Shown: positions 1-12,220, counted from the stretch's first letter. The stretch is 64,000 bases of DNA from Helicoverpa zea (GCF_022581195.2 NC_061461.1:6138001-6202000), one strand, 5' to 3'. Made by a program: numbers and translations. Notes: generated by a model not told the origin, from the sequence alone.

Positions 1-700
1 CATTTCAAGTGTAGTATTGCTCTTGAAGTTCCACATCAGGTGTTCCAGATCTTCGATGTATATACGTCAATAGAGAGTGCTTATCAGGTTGAACCACTTT
101 TGCTAAAACGTCATATCTTTATATGCTATAGTCTAGCTGGGCTCCTGGCGTTCCGCATCAGGTGTTCTACATCTTCAATTTTTATAAGTCAACAGAGAGT
201 GCTTATCAGATTGAACAACTTTTGCTAAAACGTCACACCTCTATATGCTATAGTCTAGCTGGGCCCCTGGAGTTCCACATCAGGTGTTTTAGATCTTCAA
301 TTTGTATAAGTCAATAGAAAGTGCTTATTAAATTGAACAACTTTTGCTAAAACGTCATACCTGTATATGGTACAGAGAAGCTGGGCTCTTGGGATTCCAC
401 ATCAGGTGTTCCAGATCTTAAAATTTATTATAGCTGAAAATGCTCATCATATGAAACAATTTTTGCCATGGCACCATATTTGTATCTCTTATAGTTTTGT
501 TGGTCTGTTGGTGTTCTGCATCAGGTCTTCAAGTTTCGAAGATAAATTATAGCCTATATGTTGACCAGGCTTAATACTGATACAACAAAGAAAAAATCAT
601 TGAAATCCGTCCAGTAGTTCCGAAGATTAGCGTGTACAAACAAACAGACATACAGACATACAGACAAACAGACAGAATTTTTTTTTTGGATTTGTGCTCC
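1..700. repeat. About 121-bp tandem repeat array (partial, runs off the left edge) ending in a LINE/SINE-like tail
   Basis: The phrase CCACATCAGGTGTTCCAGAT recurs with a few changes at about 31, 153, 274, 397 and 517, a period of 120-123 bp. Each unit also carries a block like TTGAACAACTTTTGCTAAAA and a GCTGGGCTC block. Units become more diverged to the right. The array stops at about 560 and is followed by a tail (about 600-690) with CCGTCCAGTAGTTCCGAAGA and a run of CAAACAGACATACAGA, the kind of 3' end seen on lepidopteran RTE-like LINEs and their SINE partners. The short open frames here are by-products of the repeat. Confidence 0.75.
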
Positions 701-760
701 ATTACTGTTTCTAAACCCCACCCAATTACTATTTTTTTAATATATTCAATGTACAGACAC

Positions 761-3101
761 AGTTTTTTTACAGATTTATTATATGTATAGATGTATAGAT
801 ATTGACTGAAATGTTAACAAAAATAATTTTAACTGTTAGCAGCTGTTTTATTTTTTATGTATACATTAAACCTGGAATTAAAACTAGTTAAAGGTGTTCA
901 ATAACAAAACCTACACTGCCATAACAGCACTACTTTTTGCAGAATATTAGTTTATTTATGGTCGGAGAAAAATATTTATAGCAAAATAACCCCATGGATT
1001 CTTCGCAAAAATGAGTTTAAATCTTTATATTTAGTGCTTTACAAGTATATTCAAAGTGGTCTCATCTCTGTTGGTGGGTGAGCCCAGGCTTCATACATTT
1101 TTGCCCATGGTCCTTTGAGATAGAACTGCCTTTCAGAAAAACTACTTATTTCAAGGCGCAGGTTTAGTTTCTTAATAATGTGTCAGTAATTTGGTTTTGC
1201 ATTGGTATGTTTCAAATCCAAACTAATTCATATTTAGAACTGGGCTTTAATAAACAAAAATATTGAAAAGAGTTCTAATATTTGAAGGTAAAGTTCATTT
1301 AATCCTATTCTTTCGATAACAGCCGAATTATAAAACTTATCGGCTAAAGTCGACAAGAACGACGCGTTAGCCACGAATAACGGCAAGGGACGTCAACAAA
1401 TTAAACCATTTTTTTACATTATAGGTAGGTACCTACATCAGAAACAGAAATGTAAACTTCTAGGATTAAACAAAATTAATTATGCCATGGATATCGAGAT
1501 CCTAAAGAAAGTCTAAATTTGTTTTTCTAGGCCTACAATAGGTAGTGGCATTTACGCCTGGCTTCAAAATTTGTTGCCGCGCGGAATACCCGCTTGTTAA
1601 AAGCGCTCTTAAACTACTCTACTAGGGTTTATTTGGTATGGTGGTGATATTGTTATCGTCAAACTACGTCTTCGCGTAAAACAAGTTTAACTTAAGGTGG
1701 AGCGCGAAGGGCGTGAGCCAAATGCGCGTAGGTACTTGTGCAAGAAAATTAAATAGCGACTCGCAATTTGTGAGCCGCCATTGAGTTTTGTGAGAACTAT
1801 ATTACCTACACTTCCAAATAATATCTTAATCCAAGTTTGCTTTTTCAATTTTCAGTATTACTAATTAGTCAATGAAATTGCCCATAATATTGCAGACATT
1901 TTGATTTTTATGCTTGCATTTGGTCAATCACTATACCCCGTAATTTGATGTAGTTAGACTTTTGCTGCTGACAGTACATTGAGCCAAGATTTTGGCGAGT
2001 GTAATCATGTAATAATAACACCCTTAACACGGCAATAATATTTACTATTACTGTGCTCTTAAAGTCAGTAAAGTCGTTCAAGAATGACTGTACTGAAAGG
2101 TAGCATATAAGGTACAGGTTACATAAATGTATGTCTCAAAAAGAAGGATCTGTGCTGTGAGGTGGCAGAACTCAACTGAATAATATTTTTGGAACTTTAT
2201 TCTTATCCCATTTGTTGGTATTTATAGTTCTTTTCCAGAGGAGAAGAAAATTATATCAGGCGAGTCTTCTTGATCTTCTTAGCATGATTATTGAATAACA
2301 AGAACAGAAACATTAACACAAATTAATTTGATTTAAATGTAATCTCAACCATATCCAGAAGTTATCAGTATGAAAACAAATTAAATTGAGGCAATTTATA
2401 GTCATCTTAACAAATTTCGGTAACCATGCTTCACAATAAATATTTATTTCATTAATTGTACACTAATTAATCATTATTCTTAATAATTTATGCGACCATT
2501 TGATAAAAAACAAATCGACATAAAAATAAAATCATGACAACATCCTTTTTCTTGTCAACAAAAAAAATATTTATGCATTGGTGTATGAATTACAACACGT
2601 AGATTAATCAATCCAACTGTTCAAATTACATAATACACTATTTAATGTTGTGCATTTGTACCTTTAGACCATCTTTCAAATGATTTCCATAATTTATTAT
2701 GTTGTATGAATTAATGCCCTACTTTGCTTTAAAGACTTCATTAATATTTTATTTCTCTCTGCACCCATTTTATATGTTCCAGAGATATACCCAAGCAAAA
2801 GTTTAGAACTATAAAGAGAGCAGACATACAATTTTACTTTGTTACAATAAATTACATAGTTTTAATACATGAAATAAATAATATAAATCCACTAAAATTT
2901 TCATGGTGGAAAAATTTCTACCTATATAATAACAGCAAACTATTGCCTAATAACAGCAGTATTAAACAAAATCACAATTCCTACGAGTAAAATGGGCCAA
3001 GCCTCTGTCATGTAATTATGTATAATGGATAAATACAATGAGAGTATATTGTACCTAGGCACTGTGCATATGAAGCATGTCTACATACCATTGTATTATT
3101 A
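761..3101. other. AT-rich intergenic DNA downstream of the amine oxidase gene
   Basis: No open frame with protein-like character was found. The part next to 3102 is probably the 3' untranslated region of the minus-strand amine oxidase. A short block at about 1770-1795 (GAGCCGCCATTGAGTTTTGT) resembles one at 16732-16757, so a small dispersed repeat may be present. Confidence 0.5.
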
Positions 3102-5369
3102 CTAGCCCTCAAGCTGTATTCCTTGTATCCATGAACTCAGGTCAGCTGATCCGGGGCACTCAAGGAAGTTCTCTTCTGGTTCGTCTGGGGCCAGTAACCG
3201 CCGCGCCGCCGCTTGGCCGGATAAATACGCACCATGCGCAGTCGAGTAGAAGTTGCTGTGTGTGTGCTCTCCAGCAAAGAGCAGAACAGGCTGAAATTAT
3301 ATTCGAAAACATTTTTAAGCACATCATGTTTGTAACATAGTTGGTATGACACCTATCAAAGATTCAAAGATCAAACAATAGCCGTGGCCCCTGGGATGCG
3401 GGTGAAACCTCGTGAAATGGGTAGTGTCACTATATAAATAATGTCTCTCTCATCCTCTAAAATTTTACACACTACTTAAGTGAATTAGCAATTATTTATC
3501 ATTGCTTATCTAAGTACTAGACAGATTGAACCTACCTAAAAATATTTTTTGCTTATAATGTTATCTGAGATAGGAATGTTACAAATAAGTGATAAAAGAT
3601 GTAGATAGAATTTTTGGAAAATTATTTCCATTTACTTTTTAGCTAAGTACTTACATACATATAATAATTCATCAGCAATATTTTCCTTTTTAGCTATTCC
3701 ACAGTTCCATTTATGTTAGAACATGTATTATATTAAATATTATTATTAAATCATTTATTTTATGACAGGAATCCATGAAAAATATCTTGAGTGCTGTAAG
3801 AATAACTAAGATTCACCTTTTTATCATGTACATTTCTGAACAGGGGTTGAGCTAAACTTTCAATATCACTCTGACTAGCCCCCACACCTATTGCAGTATA
3901 TGATCCTCTCGTAAACGGCTGCTTCCTCCAACTTGTGCTGAAATTTAACAATCATTTATCAAATAAACAATAGTAACACAGAAATCAGATTTAATTTAGT
4001 AAAACACTAACCAAACACATTTCTGAGGTTCAGGAATAAATGGATCATTTAAGAATTTTCTCAGAATTTTTGTGCAAGTAGTAGAGATTTCCTCATTGGA
4101 AAGAGTTTCCATATAGTCAGCTTCCTTCCCTGACAGCCAGCCTAGTAACAGGGTTTCTGATACTTTGCTAAATGAGTATATCTTCTTATACCATGAATCT
4201 GATATATCTTCAGGAGTAGTTGTATTCTCCCAAAGTAACATAATCTCCGTGATTTCAGGATTTAGAAATGGTCTATCATATTCTAAGAAAATTTTATCTA
4301 CAGTACTAAATAATAATCTTTCCAGTGATTCCATCTTATATTGTGGTAAAGAGGGTTCAAACAAATTGGTAGCATTGTCTTTTAGAACACCCAGGGGAAT
4401 AGTACATATCACATGATTAGCATAGTAAGAATTTCCATTCTCACATATTACTTCAACATAGTTAGGGAACTTTTTCTTTGGTTTTCGTGTGACGTCTGTG
4501 AAGGAGGTGCCTTCACCAGGATTCATAGTCTTGTCAGATGATGATTTAGAAATGTCTTCAATGACTGTCTGGTCAGAGTCTTCAGATTCTTCACCTAAGT
4601 CCTCAAGAGGTCTCTGTGAGCTATGCTCATTTGAATCCCAAATTATCTTTTTCACAGCATGATCTTTTAGTATTTTGTCAGGAGCAATATTTTTTGTGAG
4701 TGGTTCTAATATAGAGCTATAGCCTGATGGTATCATGATATTTCCACCTTGTAGCTCAGTGTAGCTTCCCAACTCCAGGAGATCTATCTCATCCATGCTA
4801 TTACAACCAGATATACATGTTTCTCTTTTCAGTAGACAATCAAATATTAATCTTCGTAACTTTTTCTCTTCCGACGATGGTAGACGTTCTAGATATATGG
4901 TGGCTTCTAAATTGATGTGTTCACCGACACTGTGGATGTCTGGAGGCGGTAAATATTGACAGAGGAAGTACTCCTCGCATCGCCGTAGAAAGCACACATA
5001 AGCTTCGTGTATCTCGTGAAGTACTCCAAAAGGTACCTGCTTCCCATCCTCTGTTGCTGCTATAACCTTATGGGGTTTAGGTATGTTTATAATATTTACA
5101 AGGTTGTTAGCCATTGCTATTTCAAAAATTGGATTACCTAGTACTCCATGAATCCAATTGGCTCCCAGCTCTACATTCTGATTTTTCATAGGTATGGAAA
5201 TGATACGACCACCGATACGTTTTCTAGCTTCTAAAATTATAAAGTCTTCCATGCCATTTTTATGAAGATAATTGGCGGCAGACAAGCCAGCCATGCCGGC
5301 TCCAATAATAAGGATATTACACTTATTGGTATCACATTTTTTACTAGAATTTAAGTTTTCGTCGCCCAT
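3102..5369 (-). CDS. SMOX: Spermine oxidase-like FAD polyamine oxidase (3 exons)
   Basis: Flavin amine oxidase predicted to oxidise spermine or acetylated polyamines. Coding exons on the minus strand are 5369-4012, 3937-3817 and 3290-3102, with GT/AG borders (GTTAGT, GTGAAT donors; TTTCAG acceptors). They join in frame to 555 codons, the same length as human SMOX. Exon 1 opens with the dinucleotide-binding motif IIGAGMAGLSAANYL and then LEARKRIGGR (about residues 20-55). STVDKIFLEYDRPF supplies the conserved active-site lysine at about residue 359. Exon 2 has RGSYT, and exon 3 has LLFAGEHTHSNFYSTAHGAY, the C-terminal FAD motif (GEHTH in place of the usual GEATH). An acidic Ser/Glu-rich insertion at about 250-290 resembles the extra loop of SMOX rather than peroxisomal PAOX, and there is no C-terminal SKL. 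The exact substrate is inferred. Confidence 0.92.
3378..3424 (+). mobile_element. Fragment of a Helitron-like 3' end in the amine oxidase intron
   Basis: The phrase GGATGCGGGTGAAACCTCG followed by GGGTAGTG is a diverged copy of the 3' end of the element at 24355-24554 (GGGACGCGGGTGAAACCGCA ... GGCTAGTG). Only about 45 bp is recognisable. Confidence 0.45.
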
Positions 5370-6524
5370 AATATTGAAAATTGAATAATACTTGTATTAT
5401 TTTGTCAGTATTGTCACTGCACTTTTGACGTTCAGCTGGTTACGACATCTTTCATCTTTGTCCTTCAGACCTTCACAGAAAAAAAATTAAGCTCTGTGGT
5501 GCATCATGAAGTTTTTTGCTCATCCAACCATTCAGTCCATTCTTATTCTAGTCCTTAATGACCTACTTGACGAAGTATGTAATTTATCTTTTAACTGCTA
5601 TAATTTATTTCAATTATTGTTCGCAAATCTTTTCTCTTCTCAAATCTTACCTGATTTTCTAACTTTTAGTCCGTATTTTTATATTTAGTTTCTCTATCAA
5701 GAGTCGAGTAGAAGCATATAATACTTCAGTCAAAGAAAACGTTTGGTTAAAACAAAACAAATATTATTGAGTTTTAATTTAATGTTTAAGTCATTACAAG
5801 AAAAACAAGACTTTCGACTAAATTGTACACGATAACATTTCATTTAAAAAGCCTTCCAAAAATAGAGTCGAATTATATTACCATAGACAAACAAAATAGT
5901 AAGAAAATCGTCCCTAGCTCGCGGATCCTTTCCACTTCCGTCTCGCTAGAATTTGAAAGAAAACCATATATCTCTTTCACACTTCTAAATATCGTATAAG
6001 GTTTTCTCGCTTCAATGACCTTTGAATTTGCTGAATAATAATAATAAAATCTTTGTTTACTTCGTATAGCTCAGCAGTGTTTTTGTTATTGTGGCTATTC
6101 TATCAATTGAATTTAGTGAAATCATCTTGAATTTCATTACTGATACAGTGTGAAACTCAAATAACAAGTGTTATTGGAACAATTCACGGTGAAGCTTCTT
6201 ATTTGATCGAGACTATTGTTTGTCTAATTTCGATATCGAAAGTCATTGTGAATATCAAGTGTTGCTTACAAATTTTGTTTAGAGGGTTGTGTTTTGTTAC
6301 AGTTATGTAACTGAAGGATGAGATATTTAAAAGTATATAAGATTAAAAGATACGATAAGTTAATTACGAATTTCTTATTAGATTTTGTTAGAGAATAGGA
6401 CTGGGGAAATAATCACAACACGTGGGTTTCGCTGAGAATAAATCGATAGAGACGTAAGACGCGTGCGCCAATCTCTATCAACAAGACTATTATACGTCAA
6501 GGTCACTGGTCACAAACACGTGCG
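5370..6524. promoter_or_regulatory. Divergent intergenic region between the amine oxidase (-) and REPTOR (+)
   Basis: The two start codons point away from each other across about 1.15 kb, so both promoters and 5' untranslated regions lie here. A perfect E-box CACGTG is at 6517-6522, two bases before the REPTOR ATG, and a second CACGTG is near 6418. No coding exon was recognised, though upstream non-coding exons of REPTOR are possible. Confidence 0.5.
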
Positions 6525-9500
6525 ATGTCGGATTCTATTTACACACATGATTTTCTTCTCGAGCCAGGTGTAGAGATTAAACAGGAGTCGCCGATAGAGA
6601 TGGGCACGATGTCAGCTTCTGTGCCCATACCGCAGCGCCGTTTTGATATAGGGGACTTCAACACTGAGCTCGATTTGTGTCTACAAGACAATCTGGTTGG
6701 CTCCTACAATATGTCCAATTTATCATACAACAAGCTGGTGTTTGAAACTGACAGCACATCTAAAGTGGATAGTTTTAAAATGGATGATGAGGATATTTTT
6801 CAAGTTGATAAAGCTGATCTTATAGGCGGACCTACACTGGCTGAGTTAAATGCAAATCCAGATACATTATTGGAGGATTTGAATTTTGATGATCTTTTAC
6901 TACCTGAAGAGAGTGGTTATTGCATACAGATTGGTGGAGCAATGAGTGGTTCACGCCGTGGCCCGATCACAATTCAGCCGAATAACATAATGCCTTCAGA
7001 GAGCCCTTGCAGTCCTTATAGTCGTGCCCAGCTAGCATTTTCACCTGCAAGTCAACATAGCTCAGCTTCATCAAGTTTTGCTCAGCCTATGAACCAGTTG
7101 CCAGAATTGCTGCTGAGGATGGATGGGTACAGCGGTGAGATAGCTCTAGGGCAGTCAGTCCCAGCGTCCACTGTGCTGCCCCCTTACCCAACAAGTGTAA
7201 AACCTCAGCAAACTCAACTCTCTTCATCTGCACCTACACACCTCACCATGGAACAGGTTAGTTGATATGCACAGATTATTTTATTTGCAATAATTTGTGA
7301 TAATATACAACAAAAAAATCTCCTATAAAATTTTAATACAGAATTTAAAACATTGAAGTAATCTTACATAATAAGTTAAAACCCAGTGTATTTGTAAGGT
7401 TCAGTAATTGTCTGTTTTCAAGAAATTATCTGAATTGATAGTAAATTAGCAAAACACTCAATGGTGTAATACAGAGTGTGTCATTCACAATTACATTAAA
7501 TCCTATCGCATATACTTTATGTTATTCTATGGCGAATTGTAAGAAAAATTAACTAATTCATCCAGTGGCTTAGCCAAAATGTCTCCTACATTTTTCGTTT
7601 TTATAATTTACAACATCATGTGTAAAGCAGAGATAAAGTTAGGAGTATCGAATGTTTTGATCAGTTGACAGCTGTCAGTTTTCAGGGAGAATTTCAGTTG
7701 TTTTTAGTGACTGACGTTTATATGGTGTTCTAATTTTCGCACATTTTTATTCTTTTTATTTTGTTTGAACCATTAATTTTTTTATTTTTACGTATTTTTC
7801 TTTTTTGTTTGTGTTAATCGACATATGTTAACTAGTATATTAACGCATATCATTTAATGTGATTGTGAACGACTCACCCGATATAATGTTCAACAGTGGA
7901 TCAACGTCATGATAACATTAAACGAAGCCAATGGGTATAATATAACTTATAAATATGATCATTTTTAGATCTGGCAGCGTAGAGAGCCCCGTAAACATCT
8001 GCTGTCTACAAGCTCATTGGCTGAAGCAGGGTCTGCATCATCCCTTTCTGGAGGGCTTCTCAGTCCTGGCACCGTTGACTTCTCACAAGATGAAGAGGAC
8101 CGTGACGTTGAGACAGATGAAGATAGTGACAGATATGAAGATTTATCTTCTGATGGTAAGTCATAAGAGTTATTTCACTAATTCATAAACATGCTTATTG
8201 AATTATTTGATAGACACGTGTTCTCACCTACATCTAGTTAGACTGGAAGCTGACCCCAACATGGTTGGGAAAAGGCTAGGCAGACAGCCCCGGATCTTCA
8301 ATTTTTTTTAGGCGGGGCAAAATCTGTAAAATGCCGCCCCGCCTACCTACTTATGTTTATTTTCACCTTTATCATCCATATAATTTTAGCTATCAATATG
8401 TAGGCAGGCAGGGGCGTCTCTAGCTCATGTAGCGCCTAGGTGCAATCATCACCCAAGCGCCTGGGTGCAATCGTCACCCAAGCGCCACCTATGTATTGAA
8501 GTACTTAGAGTAGTTACAAGGAATATAAATAAGAACGTTCGAATGAAGTGCACTATTTGGTAGGTAAAGGACTTCAAAAAATTTGTCCAATTCATTGTAG
8601 GCTCAAACTGTTGGCGGTCTAAGTTATGAAAGTCGAGACAGAACGATGTAATTGTAAAAAGCAGCGCGAGCGAAGCGAGCGCGCAAATTTTTTCATTTGG
8701 GACACAAAAAGTTAATTAGTTTAAAAAAGCGCTGTAATAAGCAGCAAGCAAACTTTTTTGTTTTTGAGGACTCCATAAATATATATTTTTTACTACATTT
8801 GACCAGTGGCGGCGTAGCATCGGGTGGCACCCGGGGCGGACTACTTATCGAGCATCCCCCACCTCCCCAAAAAAAACGACAGAATATAATCACGTAGTAA
8901 AAAAAACCTACAGTGAGCCCCAGAAATGTTCGAGATGTAGGACACAAAAGATCCCAATTTAAAAAAAAAAAACGGTAAATGAATCCGCAAGCATAGCGAG
9001 TGCGAAATTTTTGAGCTTGTTAACACAAAAGTACCCAAACAAGTTTGAAAAAAAGCACTGTACAGTGAAGAAGCCGCGAGCGTAGCGAGCGCGAAATTTT
9101 TGAGTTTTGGAACACAAAAGTACTCAAACAAGTTTGAAAAAAAAAAACCACCGGAAAGTGAGGCAGCTGCGCAAAATTGTTTGGATGTGGGATACCAAAG
9201 TCCTCCACCTCCGCTTACAAATAGCGCCTAAACAACTTAAAAATAACCACTGTAAAGTGAATTTTTTTAATTGTTACTTTTGAGGACTGTAATTTAACTC
9301 TGAATTAAGCACAAATAAAAAGAAACCGTGACTGAAGCGAGCGTCAGTTGTTTTTGCTACTTCGGTGCTTTAAATTTTTGTTAGATTGAGTACTCAAAAA
9401 GCAAGGGCAGAACAAAATAGAAATTAAGAAAGAACCGCGAGCGAAGCGAGCGGATTTTTTTTTCTAACTTTGAGGAATTAATTTAAGTAATCAGATAAAG

Positions 9501-12220
9501 CAAACAAATAAGAGAGGGGTGACAGTCGGACTGAGAGGGGTGACCGCCTCGATGTCTCGCGCATGCTCTGTCGTAGTTTTCTTTAAAATTTGAATATAAA
9601 TAAAATGAAACAGTAAATGGTAGTGAACCTAGGCTTCGCAGATAAGAATGTGACTTGTCCCTTCTGCCCGCGCCATCCTGGTCATGCAGATATGTGTCGA
9701 CCAAGATGGCACCCCCCGAGATGTGGTACCCGGGGCGGACCGCCCCTTCCGCCCCCCGCTTACGCCGCTACTGCATTTGACTTATAAAAGTTAAGGCAGT
9801 GTGGACTTGACTTATGAAGTCATTGAGGCAATGCATGTATAATATTGCGAAATTTTTTGAGCCCGCGACACAAAAGTACCTGATAAAGGACATTGTAAAG
9901 CAACAAGTAGCTGCGAGCGTAGCGAGCGCGAATTTTTTTAAATTATTTGTTTGAAGACTCACAAATTAAACTGGGAATTATGTACAAATAAAAAGAAAAC
10001 GTGATTAGAGACTGAATCAATGACCGACGACCGAGTCAATAAAAATAATAAACAATCAGAAAAACAGCCGCGTTGTCATTTAGCCGCGAGCGTAGCGAGC
10101 AACAATTTTTTCACTTAGTTGGAGGATGTTAAAAGTAAAAAATAATCAAAATGATCAATCAAACAAAGCGAATGCGACTTTTTTAGAAACTTTGCTTGTC
10201 AGTATCGAAATGTAATTTCATCGAAATTTCCTGGTGGTGGGGCGTCCCGTGGCGCCCATGAGACCGAGCAAGGCGCCCGGGTCATGCGCACACCCTGCAT
10301 CATCGGTTAAGATGGCGCTGTAGGTACCTAACCATTACAGTAATCTGTGATGTAGGATTTAAAACAAAAATAAATATATGCGATAAGCGTTCCTGGCTCA
10401 TAGATGATCGCAAATAATTTTTAATCAGTTTTAGTTTGCTAAAACTTCGCCTCGTGAATAATAAATGTTCGTGCAGTGGTGCAGGGTATCGCTCAAGTTG
10501 ATATGGCCATGAAATTGCTGTACTTGTGCTATTATTTATTCCGTGGTCAAAGTTAAATAAATGATGAGTTATCCATCTATCTACTACTCTGAACCTACAA
10601 CACGTTATCCATTGGTCTATGAAGTGTGAATTTGGCAGCCGCCTGATTTTGCCGCCCCCTGAATTTGCCGCCCGGGGCACAGGCCCCGGCTTGCCCCCCC
10701 CTAGATCCGGGGCTGTAGGCAGATAATAAACATGTCACTTAATTAATTTATGATTATTATTAATTATCCTAATTACAGAGTCAAATGATGAAACAGAAGG
10801 CAAACAGTCTCGTCACAGTTCAAAGAAAGAGAGATTTTTCTGGCAATACAATGTTCAAGCTAAAGGTCCGAAGGGTCAGAGACTTATACTGAAGAATAAA
10901 TCTGAGGACCCACATGTTCTAAATTCAGTAACTGATCCGGTATTCAGCCCCAGTTGCAGTGTTAGGGGTATTAAACATAGGTAACAGATTTTTGGTTATG
11001 TCTGTTCAAATTAAGTTTTTTTATTGGTCTTCATAAATTAATATAATTTACAGCGGAAAAGCCAGGAAAGGAGATGGAAATGATCTTACTCCAAATCCAA
11101 GAAAATTGTATTTAATTGGTAAAGAACTAGATAACTTGGGCAAAGTAATAAATGACATGATACCTGTCAGTGAGCTGCCATTCAATGTTAGACCAAAAAC
11201 AAGGAAAGAGAAAAATAAATTGGCATCGCGGGCATGCAGACTGAAGAAAAAGGCACAACATGAGGCAAATAAATTAAAGCTACATGGCTTGGAGCAGGAA
11301 CACAGTAAGTCATGTTTAATTTTTCAGATACTAAACTAAAGATGTTTTTGTTGTGAACAGTAGTGACTTTTATATAATGGTGCGGTAATTTATTTTCAAG
11401 CAAAACATGTACTGTGTTATGTTACCTTCGCTATTAACATTATGGTGTAATCTTTTTGGACTATTATTTCACAATATTGCATATGTGTTTTTTAATTCGA
11501 GGTGCAATTTACAAGACATGATGGTAAGTTGCACTATTGAACTATAATGATAACCAAACCGTTATAAGTAGTCAAATCGCCGACTTAGGGCGCTTTCAAC
11601 TTATGCGTTTCTTGACGGATGCATAAATTGAAAGCGCGCGACAAGTACACTGCTTGTTAGGGTTTGGTTATTGTTATAGCTAAACGGTGGAAACTGGAAA
11701 TCATCCTTAAAGTATTTAAAACTTATTCCTCCAATGTCGCAAGACCTCATCATTACAAGATTGCTGTGATTATATCCCTATTATTTTCACTTCAGGGCGT
11801 CTTATGAATGGCATAGCACAAATGAAACAAGTTGTGAGCAGCCGAGTGACTAACTCTCAGAATAACGTTGACTGGAACTCACATGTAACGAGCATAGTTA
11901 ATACAGCCACAGGTAAAATTTTAAAATATGCTTAAATTATTGTTGGAATCAAATTATCATCAGATTTGAATTAGTTCTTCTATCATTGTGATAATAATGT
12001 ATGCACTGGTTTGTTATTGTAGCTTGCTCTTTCGTCAGAATGTAGTTTAATCATGAAAGCTAAACAAATGTACAGACCAAGGCCATTCCTTATCTTGTGG
12101 ATAACAAAAATCTATTTTTTTACAGAGATAAAAATAGCAGGCAAAACTTCAGAATTCGTCAACAAAGTACTGGATAAAGTCAGAGCAGGACAAAATAATG
12201 GTGGATTAAATGACATATAA
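6525..12220 (+). CDS. REPTOR: REPTOR / CREBRF bZIP transcription factor (6 coding exons)
   Basis: Insect REPTOR (vertebrate CREBRF) is a bZIP-type activator held inactive in the cytoplasm by TORC1 and released on nutrient stress. Exons: 6525-7256, 7969-8155, 10779-10980, 11054-11304, 11796-11912 and 12126-12220. All have GT/AG borders and phases close to one frame of 527 residues. Landmarks: acidic N-terminus; exon 2 opens IWQRREPRKHLLSTSSLAEA and then an Asp/Glu run; exon 3 has FFWQYNVQAKGPKGQRL; exon 4 has SGKARKGDGNDLTPNPRKLY and the basic region RKEKNKLASRACRLKKKAQ (about residues 420-450); exon 6 has the signature KTSEFVNKVLDKV. These blocks match CREBRF as I remember it. Intron 2 is swollen by two nested hAT elements, and intron 4 carries a small palindromic element. 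It could be called CREBRF-like; the family is not in doubt. Confidence 0.95.
8234..8284 (+). mobile_element. SINE 3' fragment split by the outer hAT insertion
   Basis: GTTAGACTGGAAGCTGACCC ... GGTTGGGAAAAGGCTAGGCAGA is the 3' part of the same SINE found complete at 59423-59722. The hAT element duplicated TAGGCAGA inside it, and the tail resumes after 10715 as TAGGCAGATAATAA. Confidence 0.75.
8432..8487 (+). repeat. Short tandem repeat, about 25-bp unit
   Basis: GCGCCTAGGTGCAATCATCA(CCCAA) is repeated once as GCGCCTGGGTGCAATCGTCA(CCCAA), followed by a third partial GCGCCACC. It lies inside the outer hAT element. Confidence 0.7.
8650..10105. repeat. Dispersed GCGAGCG-NN(N)-GCGAGCG motif array within the nested hAT elements
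   Basis: The motif GCGAGCG(TA or AA)GCGAGCG, usually followed by CGAAATTTTT or similar T-rich DNA, occurs at about 8666, 9073, 9437, 9912 and 10083. Degenerate forms are at about 8990 (GCAAGCATAGCGAGTGCG) and 9327. Copies lie both inside the inner element (8804-9773) and in the flanking outer element. Reading frames across them on the minus strand repeat the phrase NFALATLA, which is a by-product. Confidence 0.8.
8804..9773. mobile_element. Inner non-autonomous hAT-like element nested in the outer one
   Basis: Ends CAGTGGCGGCGTAGC at 8804 and GCTTACGCCGCTACTG ending at 9773 form an imperfect inverted repeat. The element is flanked by an 8-bp duplication CATTTGAC (8796-8803 and 9774-9781). 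At 970 bp it has no transposase and is filled with diverged GCGAGCG-type units of roughly 80-100 bp. Confidence 0.87.
11542..11679. mobile_element. Palindromic MITE in REPTOR intron 4
   Basis: The outer arms CTATAATGATAACCAAACC (from 11542) and GGTTTGGTTATTGTTATAG (to 11679) are near-perfect inverted repeats. An inner pair GCGCTTTCAACTTATGC (11590-11606) and GCATAAATTGAAAGCGC (11621-11637) repeats the pattern, so the whole 138 bp can fold back. No clear target duplication was found. Confidence 0.7.

Larger units (their letters stand above)
8285..10715 (-). mobile_element. Outer hAT element in REPTOR intron 2, degenerate
   Basis: Ends are CAGCCCCGGATCT at 8285 and AGATCCGGGGCTG ending at 10715, a 13-bp perfect inverted repeat. 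They are flanked by an 8-bp duplication TAGGCAGA (8277-8284 and 10716-10723), which is diagnostic of the hAT superfamily. On the minus strand at about 10380-10460 a remnant reads RRSFSKLKLIKNYLRSSMSQ, the C-terminal hAT dimerisation motif of a transposase; the rest of the transposase is not intact. The 2431 bp include a second hAT element (8804-9773). Several GCGAGCG-(2-3 bp)-GCGAGCG motifs lie inside. Confidence 0.9.

Noticed and set aside
8693..9962. Several minus-strand frames repeating NFALATLA-like phrases
   Set aside because: They are translations of the GCGAGCG repeat array inside hAT elements, not genes.
10300..10680. 126-codon minus-strand frame in REPTOR intron 2
   Set aside because: It contains only the C-terminal dimerisation scrap of a hAT transposase at the end of the outer element; not an intact gene.
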